Positions 25,273-33,887 of a DNA stretch of 64,000 nt are shown in pieces. The notes under the pieces are model-generated. The model was not told where the DNA came from. It was given only the letters and a program-made list of their open reading frames with translations, and ran no database searches. How positions within the stretch are numbered: position 1 is the first letter of the stretch; every line of letters begins with the position of its first letter. This DNA comes from Anaeromicropila populeti (lineage in GTDB: Bacteria > Bacillota > Clostridia > Lachnospirales > Lachnospiraceae). Where the stretch lies: assembly GCF_900112775.1 (NCBI RefSeq), contig NZ_FOYZ01000004.1, forward strand, positions 260,570 through 324,569, read 5' to 3'. A program made the position numbers and the translations under genes.

Positions 25273-25304
25273 AAAAGACTGTGAAGGCAATTTCACAGTC
25301 TTTT
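25273..25304 (+). terminator. Strong terminator upstream of fbp
   Basis: AAAAGACTGTGAA and TTCACAGTCTTTT form a 13-bp stem with a 6-nt loop; the 3' arm ends in T4. It closes the agr-like transcription unit or an unknown transcript. Confidence 0.8.
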
Positions 25305-25405
25305 CGACTGTAATGCTCCAATCTATATGTAGACGAAAATCCAATAAGTGTGATAAAATTATTTGTGTTATGTGAATTCAAAACGGAAAGAAAGGCACAT
25401 TTAAT

Positions 25406-27388
25406 ATGAATAAGGAAAAGTATTTACGCTTATTGTCATTAAAATATCCTAATATACGTGCAGCTACAAGTGAAATAATTAATTTGAATGCTATCTTAAG
25501 ACTTCCTAAAGGAACAGAGTATTTTTTTAGTGATATTCATGGTGAATATGAATCCTTTTTAGACTTGCTGAAAAGTGCGTCTGGAACAATACGTGAAAAA
25601 GTTAAACTGCTATTTGAAAATGTTATGACAGAAAAGGAGCAGGAAGAATTTGCAAAGTTAGTCTATTATCCAAGAGAAGTATTAGGGCAAATGGAGTTCT
25701 TAAAAACAGAGTATGGGTATTGGGAAAGAATTACGATATTTAGACTTGTTTTGCTATGCAGAGAAACATCTTCAAAATATACCCGATCTAAAGTAAGGAA
25801 AAAGCTTCCGATTGATTATGCATATGCAATTGAAGAATTGTTAAATGTGAATCATGAGGATCAGGATAAAAAAGTTTATTATAATGAAATTATACATTCA
25901 GTCATTGATTCTGGAGCAGGAAAGGATTTCATAATAGCACTGTGCAAGCTGGTTCAACAATTGTGTGTGGACAAACTTCATATTATTGGTGATATTTTTG
26001 ATCGTGGACCCAGGGCAGATATTATTATGAATGAACTAATGACTTTTCCGGACATAGACATACAGTGGGGAAATCATGACATTTCGTGGATGGGAGCTGT
26101 CTGTGGTAATGAGGCATGCATTGCAAATGTGCTTAGAATTGCACTAAGTTATAATAACTATGATCTTTTAGAGGATGGCTATGGAATTAATCTCCGTGCA
26201 TTATCTATATTTGCTTCCGAGACGTATCACTCAGATCCTTGTAGTGCTTTTTATCCGCGATTATTAGATGAGAATAAATATGATAATGTAGATACCAGTC
26301 TTACTGCGAAAATGCATAAGGCAATTACAGTGATTCAACTTAAACTGGAAGGACAGTTGATTAAACGTCATCCTGAGTATAATATGGATGAAAGAGATTG
26401 TCTGAATAAAGTTGACAGCAAAATGAGAAGGGTTATAGTGGAAGGGATAGAATATCCAATGATAGATATGAACTTTCCTACTATATGCTGGGAACATCCA
26501 CTTGAATTATCGGATGGAGAAAAGGAACTAATCAATATTCTTCGAATATCCTTTGTTCATAGTGAATTGCTTAACAGACATGTAAAGTTTTTATATTCCC
26601 ATGGAAGTATGTACAAATGTGTGAACTCTAATTTACTATATCATGGCTGTATTCCTATGGAAGAGGACGGGAGTTTTACTAAGGTACAGTTTAAAGAAGA
26701 GATATATTCTGGGAAACCTCTATTTGATTTTTTCAACCAGCAGGCTCAAAATGCTTATTTTCTTCCAGAAAATGATAGTGACAAGCAGGATGCGGTTGAT
26801 ATAATGTGGTATTTATGGTGTGGAAAAAATTCTCCCCTATTTGGGAAGAGTAAACTGGCGGTATTTGAAAAATATTTTATAGCAGACAACAGTGCAGCGG
26901 TGGAACAATATAACCCTTATTATCGGTTAAGTAATGGAGCACGTGTATGCACAAAAATATTAGAGGAATTTCAGTTAGATATAGATAAGTCTCATATTAT
27001 TAATGGGCATGTACCAGTAAAGATAAAGGAAGGAGAGCATCCTGTAAAGGCAGAAGGAAAGCTGTATGTAATTGATGGAGGAATTTCAAAGGCATATCAA
27101 TCTAAGACAGGAATTGCGGGATATACTTTGATTTTTACTTCGCATCATCTAGCTCTTGCAGAACACAAAATTCCTTCTAAGGGCCTGTCTAACTTATTAG
27201 GTACAAAAAATGATTTCCAGCCTGTGTCCCCGGCTATTTATATTACAGAAAAGATGCCAAGGAGAATTATGGTTGCAGACACTGATGTTGGAAGAGAGCT
27301 TGCAGAGAGGATAGAGGATTTAAAAATGTTGGTGACAGCGTATAAGGAAGGTGAGATAAGAGAATCAGAAATAAGAGGGTATGATTAA
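25406..27388 (+). CDS. fbp: Fructose-1,6-bisphosphatase, class III
   Basis: This 660-residue enzyme is of the Firmicutes class III type, unrelated to classes I and II, and hydrolyses fructose-1,6-bisphosphate in gluconeogenesis. Metallophosphoesterase motifs are seen in order: FFSDIHGEY (~40-48), IIGDIFDRGPR (~199-209), QWGNHDISW (~223), then late histidines in SHIINGHVPVKI (~535). The length is normal for the family. It begins ~100 bp after a terminator with AGAAAGGCA upstream. It stands alone with a CPBP protease gene 41 bp downstream. Confidence 0.95.
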   Translation: MNKEKYLRLLSLKYPNIRAATSEIINLNAILRLPKGTEYFFSDIHGEYESFLDLLKSASGTIREKVKLLFENVMTEKEQEEFAKLVYYPREVLGQMEFLKTEYGYWERITIFRLVLLCRETSSKYTRSKVRKKLPIDYAYAIEELLNVNHEDQDKKVYYNEIIHSVIDSGAGKDFIIALCKLVQQLCVDKLHIIGDIFDRGPRADIIMNELMTFPDIDIQWGNHDISWMGAVCGNEACIANVLRIALSYNNYDLLEDGYGINLRALSIFASETYHSDPCSAFYPRLLDENKYDNVDTSLTAKMHKAITVIQLKLEGQLIKRHPEYNMDERDCLNKVDSKMRRVIVEGIEYPMIDMNFPTICWEHPLELSDGEKELINILRISFVHSELLNRHVKFLYSHGSMYKCVNSNLLYHGCIPMEEDGSFTKVQFKEEIYSGKPLFDFFNQQAQNAYFLPENDSDKQDAVDIMWYLWCGKNSPLFGKSKLAVFEKYFIADNSAAVEQYNPYYRLSNGARVCTKILEEFQLDIDKSHIINGHVPVKIKEGEHPVKAEGKLYVIDGGISKAYQSKTGIAGYTLIFTSHHLALAEHKIPSKGLSNLLGTKNDFQPVSPAIYITEKMPRRIMVADTDVGRELAERIEDLKMLVTAYKEGEIRESEIRGYD

Positions 27389-27429
27389 ACTGTATATGTA
27401 GAAAATGTATTATGACTGGGAGGAAAATT

Positions 27430-28353
27430 ATGTTTAAAAGTCAAGACGGAAAATTAAGAAGTGGTTGGATATTAATGCTGGGGTTTTGTATCTTACTGAT
27501 ATCACTTGTTGGATTAACTTCTATACTAGAGTTAGTGTATGCAGTGGTAGGAAGTATTACAGGCTGGTTTACTCTCAATGAGTTGATGAATGTACTAAAT
27601 AGTGATGTATCTCAGCAACGTTTTATTTTGAAAATATTTTATTATTTAAGTGCAGTAATACAGGAATTTGTTCTTATTTTTGCGCCTATTTTTTCTTGGC
27701 GTCATTTCGTAAAGGAGCCTCTTACTAAAATTGGACTTGTGAGTTGGAAAGAGGGAAAAAAAGATTTTGTAGTGGGTTTACTAATGGGAACTGTTGCCAT
27801 GAGTATTATTTTCATATTTCTATTTGTAACAAAAAGAGTTACAATCCGTTCTATCCAATCACCTGTTTCATGGAATTTTCTATTTTATATTATTATGTTT
27901 GTTGCAGTAGGTTTTGCAGAAGAAATTTTGTCCAGGGGTTTTGTGATGGGGGCATTAAGACGTTCTAAAAATAAATGGTGTATAATGTCAGCACCTGCAA
28001 TTATTTTTGGGGTGCTCCATTTAGGCAATAATGGAGTATCGTGGGCAGCAATGATTAATTTAATATTGATAGGTTTTGCGTTTTCGCTGGCATTTTATAA
28101 GTCAGGGAATATATGGCTTCCGATAGGGTGCCACATTACATGGAATATTTTTCAGGGATGCATATATGGATTTTTGGTAAGTGGGATTGAAACACCAACA
28201 GTAATTAATTTGGCTGTAAAAAGGAAAGACATTTTCACAGGAGGTAATTTTGGACCAGAAGGTGGCATATTGGTGACCATTATCAGCATAGTAATGCTTT
28301 TGTTTGTGCAGTTCTATTATAGAAAAAGTGTCAAAAATTTCATAGAAGAATAA
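27430..28353 (+). CDS. CPBP-family intramembrane metalloprotease (Abi/CAAX)
   Basis: This 307-residue membrane protein has about eight helices and carries the CPBP motifs: glutamate pair FAEEILSRGF (EExxxR), FGVLHLGNNG (zinc His) and GCHITWN (second His). The start ATG at 27430 follows GGGAGG; an in-frame ATG at 27412 has no site. In bacteria such proteases are implicated in peptide maturation or bacteriocin self-immunity. Its natural substrate here is unknown. It lies ~2.8 kb from the AgrD-like gene, but no link is shown by sequence. Confidence 0.87.
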   Translation: MFKSQDGKLRSGWILMLGFCILLISLVGLTSILELVYAVVGSITGWFTLNELMNVLNSDVSQQRFILKIFYYLSAVIQEFVLIFAPIFSWRHFVKEPLTKIGLVSWKEGKKDFVVGLLMGTVAMSIIFIFLFVTKRVTIRSIQSPVSWNFLFYIIMFVAVGFAEEILSRGFVMGALRRSKNKWCIMSAPAIIFGVLHLGNNGVSWAAMINLILIGFAFSLAFYKSGNIWLPIGCHITWNIFQGCIYGFLVSGIETPTVINLAVKRKDIFTGGNFGPEGGILVTIISIVMLLFVQFYYRKSVKNFIEE

Positions 28354-28454
28354 TTTACACATTCTTAACCTTGCTATGATACCAGGTTAATTATAACAAG
28401 ATAAACTCTCTTTAAATGAAGTATTTGAGAAATCAAATGAAGGAGGCATAAGCT

Positions 28455-30221
28455 ATGACGGTTTTGCTAGGGAGTCTTGTTAATCGTATACCAATGAAAA
28501 AAAAGAGAGTTCCTTTTTCAATAAAAAAAAGGAACTTATTTTTTCGAAATATATCTATAGCCAAAAGATTGCAATATGCAAATGTATACAATCTGATTAT
28601 TACCGTTTTGATTATTCTGATTAGCATATGTAGTATCTTTTTTATGCACACCAGACTCATGCAGTTTAATAAAGATTCTTATTTTATGGTAACTAATTCA
28701 ATGTGTGCTAAGGAAGCAGCTTCACAAATTCAGCAATATATTTATAAATCATTATTGACAGAAAAGGAAGCTATGCAGAAAAAGTATGTGGAAGAGGCAG
28801 AAAAAGAGTACCAGGTTATGGTACACCACTTACAATTAATATATACAAGCAGTGACAGCATTAAAAGCATAACAAAGGAGTCAAAAAAAACATTAGAGCA
28901 AGAGTTAGAGAAGGCCGTGAGATATAGGGAAAAAATATTAAAAGCAGCAGACAGGAATGATATGGAGAATGTACTAAAGATATATAAAAATGATTATGCA
29001 CCTATCCTAACAACTATTACAAAGACGCTAGATGATGTAATATTGCAGGCAGATAAATATGCGGCGTTATATATGGATACGTCTGAAATGCAGATGGGTA
29101 TTACGATTATACTTTTTCTTCTTTTGAGTACTGGCGGGGTAGTGAGTGGAATCTATCTTTGTAAAAAAACAACAAAGAGCATTATTGAGCCACTTAAAGA
29201 AATTGAGCAGGCAATGATTCAGGTTTCAAAAGGAAATTTAGAAGTAATAATTCAACATAGGTCAAAGGATGAACTGGGCGTTCTATGTAGTTCAGTCAGA
29301 AAAATGGTACAAAACTTGAAACAGTACATCGAAGATATCACAACAACATTAAAGAAAATAGAAGAAAAGGATATAGCTTTTTCGCCTAAATATCATTATG
29401 TCGGAAGTTTTGTACCAATTCAGACTTCTCTGGAAAGAATATGCTGCTTTATTGCTCAGATGTTAAATCAAATTAATGACAGCTCTAGTCAGATAGCAAG
29501 TGCATCTAATGAATTGTCTAATGTTTCCTTTGATATTGTGGAAGGAGCAAATGAACAAACTCGTTCTGTAAACAAGTTATTCGGGCATGTAGACAAAATT
29601 TGCAATGAGGTGATGCAGACAAAAGAACGATCTGCAAATTTATCAGATCGGTTTTCTGATACGGTTTATGTAGTTCAAAGGGGAAGAGAAAACATGGGAC
29701 AGCTAAAGGACTGTGTTAAAAAACTAGATGAAAAATCAAAAGAAATTCATTCTATTATAATTATTATTGAAGAAATTACACGCCAAACGAAACTAGTAGC
29801 TCTAAATGCGTCCATTGAGGCGGCACGAGCAGGCATTCACGGAAAAGAATTTAATGTTGTTGCGTCCGAAATTCAAAAATTAGCACTGAATTGTGCAAAG
29901 GCTGCCAATGATACAAAAAGGCTTCTTTGTGAAAATTTAAATATTGTTACAGAATGTGTAGAAGTAACGAATCGGACAGAGGATGATTTAGAACAGATAA
30001 AAGAGGTATGTGGTGAGACGGATGTTTTCGTAAATGCAATTACAAAGGCATGTATAAGTCAAAATGCATATGTAGATAGAATGAGAAAGCACCTGGATAG
30101 GATTTCAGATATTTCTAATAGTAATCAGTCTGCGGCAGAAGAAAGTTATGCCGTCAGCCGGGACTTTTCTCAACAGACTCACAATCTGCAAAGCATTGTG
30201 GAAAGCTTTGTTAAAAGATAA
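28455..30221 (+). CDS. Methyl-accepting chemotaxis protein
   Basis: The 588-residue chemoreceptor has a cytoplasmic basic start, a first membrane helix near residues 45-66 and an extracytoplasmic four-helix-bundle ligand domain (~67-210). The second membrane helix is at ~213-235, followed by HAMP (KKTTKSIIEPLKEIEQAM, KDELGVLCSSVRKMV). The signalling hairpin departs mildly from consensus (EITRQTKLVALNASIEAARAGIHGKEFNVVASEIQKLA, split over ~436-472). It starts after AAGGAGGC. A CheW gene lies 19 kb away in this window. Ligand unknown. An inverted repeat TTAACCT/AGGTTAA (28365-28390) lies upstream. Confidence 0.92.
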   Translation: MTVLLGSLVNRIPMKKKRVPFSIKKRNLFFRNISIAKRLQYANVYNLIITVLIILISICSIFFMHTRLMQFNKDSYFMVTNSMCAKEAASQIQQYIYKSLLTEKEAMQKKYVEEAEKEYQVMVHHLQLIYTSSDSIKSITKESKKTLEQELEKAVRYREKILKAADRNDMENVLKIYKNDYAPILTTITKTLDDVILQADKYAALYMDTSEMQMGITIILFLLLSTGGVVSGIYLCKKTTKSIIEPLKEIEQAMIQVSKGNLEVIIQHRSKDELGVLCSSVRKMVQNLKQYIEDITTTLKKIEEKDIAFSPKYHYVGSFVPIQTSLERICCFIAQMLNQINDSSSQIASASNELSNVSFDIVEGANEQTRSVNKLFGHVDKICNEVMQTKERSANLSDRFSDTVYVVQRGRENMGQLKDCVKKLDEKSKEIHSIIIIIEEITRQTKLVALNASIEAARAGIHGKEFNVVASEIQKLALNCAKAANDTKRLLCENLNIVTECVEVTNRTEDDLEQIKEVCGETDVFVNAITKACISQNAYVDRMRKHLDRISDISNSNQSAAEESYAVSRDFSQQTHNLQSIVESFVKR

Positions 30222-30275
30222 AAGAAAGGACATCCCACATACTTACAAAACAGTAAGTTTGTGACATGCCCTTTG
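30221..30275. terminator. Probable bidirectional terminator between the chemoreceptor and the 56-residue gene
   Basis: ACTTAC (30241-30246) and GTAAGT (30253-30258), extended by CACA/TGTG and AAGG/CCTT pairs with small bulges. On the minus strand the stem is followed by TTTCTTTT. Confidence 0.5.
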
Positions 30276-30352
30276 CTGAGGTTACTAAGTTCGTGAAATA
30301 ATACTCCGATTATTACAAGTCATCATTAGTAAACGTCTTTGCCTTCTAACTA

Positions 30353-30523
30353 TTAACTTGTTGTATGAACCTCTTCAGCCTCTCCTTCTCGAACAATATC
30401 TTCTAAGACATGTATTAGGTCGTGAATGGTATTAAGCTGCACATTTCTTTCTAAAATTGCATTTTTAAGGTTCACAGATAAAGTTTCAAACTTTTCACGA
30501 ATTGCTGGTGCCACATAAGACAT
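30353..30523 (-). CDS. Small conserved-looking protein of 56 residues, function unknown
   Basis: A 56-codon frame on the minus strand starts at ATG 30523 with GAGGTGATA immediately upstream, a good ribosome site. It is acidic and helical: MSYVAPAIREKFETLSVNLK, then NAILERNVQLNTIHDLIHVL, then a Glu-rich end. The heptad-like leucine spacing suggests a short coiled coil or helical hairpin. It fills the gap between the chemoreceptor and the mbl gene, transcribed against both. I do not recognise a named family. Codon use and the ribosome site support a real gene. Confidence 0.68.
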   Translation of the reverse strand: MSYVAPAIREKFETLSVNLKNAILERNVQLNTIHDLIHVLEDIVREGEAEEVHTTS

Positions 30524-30611
30524 ATTATCACCTCAATAAGAGAATTCCCTAAAATAATAAAAATATACATCAATATAGTAAAAAAAAAATTTATATTTTG
30601 AAAAATATCCT

Positions 30612-30640
30612 TTGAAAAATACTAGGAATATGTTTATAAT
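30612..30640 (+). promoter_or_regulatory. Promoter of the mbl-flagellar gene cluster
   Basis: TTGAAA (30612-30617), 17 bp, TATAAT (30635-30640). A sigma-A type signal; no sigma-28 site was seen before these flagellar genes. Confidence 0.55.
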
Positions 30641-30796
30641 GAAAATGTATATGTTTATTTATCTTACGAATGGTGAAAATGAATAAAGAATAGAACAATA
30701 AGCGGCATACTGGTTATGAGTATGATAGCAAATATGGATAGAGTTATTATTTTGGCAATTGGTGGTTGTCAGAATGGTGTTGAAAGGAGTTATATC

Positions 30797-31786
30797 ATGT
30801 TAGGTTCAGACATTGGAATTGATTTAGGCACAGCTAGTGTACTTGTTTATATAAAAGGAAAAGGTGTGGTTTTGAAGGAGCCATCTGTTGTGGCTTTTGA
30901 CCGTGATACTAATAAAATTAGAGCAATTGGTGAAGAAGCCAGGCTAATGCTTGGTAGAACACCAGGTAATATTGTTGCAGTACGTCCGTTAAGACAGGGC
31001 GTTATTTCTGATTATAATGTAACTGAAAAGATGCTGCGGTATTTTATACAAAAGACCGTAGGAAAGCAAAGATTTAGAAAGCCTCGAATTAGTGTTTGTG
31101 TACCTAGTGGGGTAACAGAAGTCGAGAAGAAAGCAGTTGAAGATGCAACATATCAGGCAGGGGCAAGGGACGTTGCAATTATTGAAGAACCAATTGCAGC
31201 AGCTATTGGAGCAGGAATTGATATTACAAGACCTTGTGGTAATATGATTGTAGATATCGGTGGCGGGACATCTGACATTGCCGTAATTTCTCTTGGCGGT
31301 ACTGTAGTAAGTACTTCTATTAAGATAGCTGGTGATGATTTTGATGAAGCAATTGTAAGATATATGCGTAAAAAACATAATTTATTGATTGGTGAAAGAA
31401 CAGCTGAAGATATTAAAATTAAAATTGGAACGGCGTTTCCAAGACCAGAGTCTGAATCCTTGGATGTAAGGGGAAGAAATTTAATAACAGGTCTTCCAAA
31501 GACAATTACAGTGACTTCAGAAGAGACAGAGGAAGCTTTAAAAGAAGCCACTTCACAAATTGTAGAGGCAGTACACAGCGTTTTGGAGAGAACACCTCCA
31601 GAATTGGCAGCAGATATAGCAGACAGAGGTATTGTTTTAACAGGAGGAGGAAGCTTATTAAATGGCTTGGAAACATTGATAGAGGAGAAAACAGGAATTA
31701 CAACTATGACTGCGGAAGATCCTATGACTGCTGTAGCAATTGGAACGGGAAAATATGTTGAATTTTTAAGCGGAAAAAAAGACTGA
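30797..31786 (+). CDS. mbl: MreB/Mbl-type bacterial actin
   Basis: This 329-residue actin-fold protein has phosphate-1 DIGIDLGTASVLVYIKGKG, connect and phosphate-2 motifs IVDIGGGTSDIAVISLGG, and adenosine motif GIVLTGGGSLLNGLETLI. It polymerises under the membrane and directs cell-wall elongation. The ATG at 30797 follows AAAGGAG; a longer in-frame start at 30716 lacks one. Two basal-body rod genes follow directly, the same order as mbl-flhO-flhP in Bacillus. That, rather than an mreBCD setting, favours the Mbl name. Confidence 0.9.
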   Translation: MLGSDIGIDLGTASVLVYIKGKGVVLKEPSVVAFDRDTNKIRAIGEEARLMLGRTPGNIVAVRPLRQGVISDYNVTEKMLRYFIQKTVGKQRFRKPRISVCVPSGVTEVEKKAVEDATYQAGARDVAIIEEPIAAAIGAGIDITRPCGNMIVDIGGGTSDIAVISLGGTVVSTSIKIAGDDFDEAIVRYMRKKHNLLIGERTAEDIKIKIGTAFPRPESESLDVRGRNLITGLPKTITVTSEETEEALKEATSQIVEAVHSVLERTPPELAADIADRGIVLTGGGSLLNGLETLIEEKTGITTMTAEDPMTAVAIGTGKYVEFLSGKKD

Positions 31787-31863
31787 GCCTATAAACTCTG
31801 AAGCAGATTTGTCGATATATATAGGGGAAGTGAAAAGTAGTTATTGAAGGAAGGAGCTTAACC

Positions 31864-32640
31864 ATGGTAAGAGGCTTATATACTGCTTATAGTGGTATGA
31901 AGAATGAACAAAAAAGATTGGATATTATCAGTAATAATCTGGCTAATGCTGCAACGGTTGGATATAAGCAGGAAAATGTTTCAAATCAGGCTTTCGATGA
32001 ATTACTTACCATTAAAATCAGAGACGGATCAGAGGCATATGCCAATAAAACAGTTGGCAGCATGAGTCTTGGAGTTAAAGTGGGCGAGGTTTATACAGAT
32101 TATGGACAAGGGTCATTAAGGAATACTGGGAATACATTTGATTTAGCAATAGAAGGAGATGGATTCTTTCAGGTAAGTGTAGCTGATGAAAATGGAGATG
32201 AATCCATTTTATATACAAGGGATGGAACGTTTAAAGTGTCACAAGATGGGTATGTGGTAGATTCAGAAGGGAATCATCTCATGACAGCAGGGGGATATCT
32301 TCAAGTACCTGTAGATTCAGGGAAAATTGTGATAGATAGCGATGGAACTGTCTATGCAGATGAAGAATACATTGATAAAATTCAACTTGCGGATTTTGAG
32401 GATTATGATTATCTTGAAAAATATGGAACAAACTTGTATAGGGCAGTGGACGGTGCGACTCCAAAGGAAAATACGGGTTCTATACTTCAGGGTTATACAG
32501 AACAGTCTAATGTGAATGTTGTTTCAGAAATGGTAGAAATGATTAACATTACAAGAGCTTATGAAGCAAATTATAAGGTTGTTCAAAGTGTAGATTCGAC
32601 TTTACAGAAAGTCGTAAATGAAATGGGAAAAGTAAATTAG
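31864..32640 (+). CDS. flhO: Flagellar hook-basal body protein, FlgF/FlhO type
   Basis: This 258-residue axial protein has N-terminal rod signature MVRGLYTAYSGMKNEQKRLDIISNNLANA, the central FDLAIEGDGFFQV and the C-terminal QGYTEQSNVNVVSEMVEMINITRAYEANYK. The heptad-rich ends form the coiled-coil D0 domain. These proteins are exported by the flagellar type III system and form the distal or proximal rod. It sits between mbl and a second rod gene, as in Bacillus flhO-flhP. Confidence 0.9.
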   Translation: MVRGLYTAYSGMKNEQKRLDIISNNLANAATVGYKQENVSNQAFDELLTIKIRDGSEAYANKTVGSMSLGVKVGEVYTDYGQGSLRNTGNTFDLAIEGDGFFQVSVADENGDESILYTRDGTFKVSQDGYVVDSEGNHLMTAGGYLQVPVDSGKIVIDSDGTVYADEEYIDKIQLADFEDYDYLEKYGTNLYRAVDGATPKENTGSILQGYTEQSNVNVVSEMVEMINITRAYEANYKVVQSVDSTLQKVVNEMGKVN

Positions 32641-32650
32641 GAGGCTGAAT

Positions 32651-33466
32651 ATGGTTCGATCATTATGGACAGCTGCATCCGGTATGGCGGCACAGCAGCT
32701 ATGTGTTGATACAATTTCTAATAACCTGGCAAATATTAATACGACTGGATATAAAAAAGAAACGGCTGAATTTAAATCATTATTATATCAAACAATACAG
32801 AAAACATCCACAGATGCAGATGGAGAGCAGAAACCAGTAGGTGTTCAGGTGGGGTTAGGTGTTAAGACAGCAGCTATTACTTCACAGTATACACAAGGAA
32901 ATATGACCCAGACAGGAAATTCATTTGATTTTGCAATTCAGGGAACTGGTTTTTTTATGGTTCAGATGGGTGATGGAAGAACAGGATATACAAGAAGTGG
33001 AGCTTTTCAAATGTCAATTGGAAATGAGGGTCTTACATTAAGTGACGCAGAAGGTAATCCTGTATTGGACACGAATGGACAGCCAATAGTCGTGCCTGAT
33101 ACATATTCCGCCGATAAGTTGAGCATTGATTCCAGTGGACGTTTGTGTTATCCAGATGCTAATAATAATCCACAGCCAATTGGGATTCAGATTGGTTTGG
33201 CACAGTTTGCAAACAGTGCGGGACTTGAAAAGGTTTCAAACAGTTTAGTAGTTGAGACAGATGCATCAGGAGTTGCGAATATAGAAGTAGATGGTACTAC
33301 AAAGATGAAAAGTTCCATTTGGCAGGGATATCTGGAAGCATCCAATGTTCAGGCAGTAGATGAAATGGTAAGTATGATTGTAGCTCAAAGAGCATATGAG
33401 ATGAATTCTAAAGTAATTACTGCTTCAGATGACATGCTTCAAATGGCGAATAACTTAAAGCAATAG
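32651..33466 (+). CDS. flhP: Flagellar rod protein, FlgG/FlhP type
   Basis: This 271-residue protein is a paralogue of the preceding one: MVRSLWTAASGMAAQQLCVDTISNNLANI at the N-terminus, FDFAIQGTGFFMV in the centre and QGYLEASNVQAVDEMVSMIVAQRAYEMNSK at the C-terminus. The FlgG-type first residues and length fit the distal rod subunit. It starts 10 bp after the first rod gene with GGAGGC upstream. Confidence 0.91.
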   Translation: MVRSLWTAASGMAAQQLCVDTISNNLANINTTGYKKETAEFKSLLYQTIQKTSTDADGEQKPVGVQVGLGVKTAAITSQYTQGNMTQTGNSFDFAIQGTGFFMVQMGDGRTGYTRSGAFQMSIGNEGLTLSDAEGNPVLDTNGQPIVVPDTYSADKLSIDSSGRLCYPDANNNPQPIGIQIGLAQFANSAGLEKVSNSLVVETDASGVANIEVDGTTKMKSSIWQGYLEASNVQAVDEMVSMIVAQRAYEMNSKVITASDDMLQMANNLKQ

Positions 33467-33491
33467 ACTGAGTAGGAAAGGATTGTATATT

Positions 33492-33833
33492 ATGTCGATT
33501 TCAATTGGAAATAGCAATTTGGATTTGTATCAATCCAGCAGTCTTTCTTCAACAAATAAAGCACAGAATTTACAAAATACATTGTCAGAGAGTCAGTTGG
33601 TTAATTCCACAGATGAAGAATTACTGGATGTATGCAAGAGTTTTGAATCTTATTTTGTAGAACAAGTTTTTAAGGCGATGAAGAAGACAGTACAGAGTTC
33701 TGACGAGGATAATGAATATATGAAATATTTTGGTGATATGATGACGGAGTCTTATGCCGAGGAAGCCACAGAAAACAGTGGTTATGGGATTGCTCAGATG
33801 TTGTATGAATCAATGAAGCGAAACGGATTATAA
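33492..33833 (+). CDS. Rod-binding protein, FlgJ N-terminal-like
   Basis: This 113-residue protein matches the rod-binding domain of FlgJ: a Cys-Lys-Ser-Phe-Glu-Ser-Tyr-Phe-Val-Glu-Gln-Val core, YMKYFGDMMTESYAEEA and a GYGIAQMLYESM end. It lacks the peptidoglycan-hydrolase domain of enteric FlgJ, as is usual in Firmicutes. Expected to cap the growing flagellar rod. The ATG at 33492 is preferred over 33483 because AGGAAAGGAT is then at a suitable distance. It is the last gene of the mbl flagellar cluster. Confidence 0.85.
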   Translation: MSISIGNSNLDLYQSSSLSSTNKAQNLQNTLSESQLVNSTDEELLDVCKSFESYFVEQVFKAMKKTVQSSDEDNEYMKYFGDMMTESYAEEATENSGYGIAQMLYESMKRNGL

Positions 33834-33843
33834 TAAAGTAAGG

Positions 33844-33868
33844 AATGCGTCCAGTTATTGGACGCATT
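33844..33868 (+). terminator. Probable terminator after the flagellar cluster
   Basis: AATGCGTCCA and TGGACGCATT form a perfect 10-bp stem with a 5-nt loop; only TTTG follows, so the T run is weak. Confidence 0.6.
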
Positions 33869-33887
33869 TGTAATAATGTGAGGAATA

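Noticed and set aside
30989..31551. Long minus-strand frames inside mbl (129 and 132 codons)
   Set aside because: Antisense shadows of a strongly coding actin gene, with no motif or ribosome site.
33104..33118. GCCGATAA as a sigma-28 flagellar promoter
   Set aside because: It lies inside the FlgG-type coding sequence and has no suitably spaced TAAA element.
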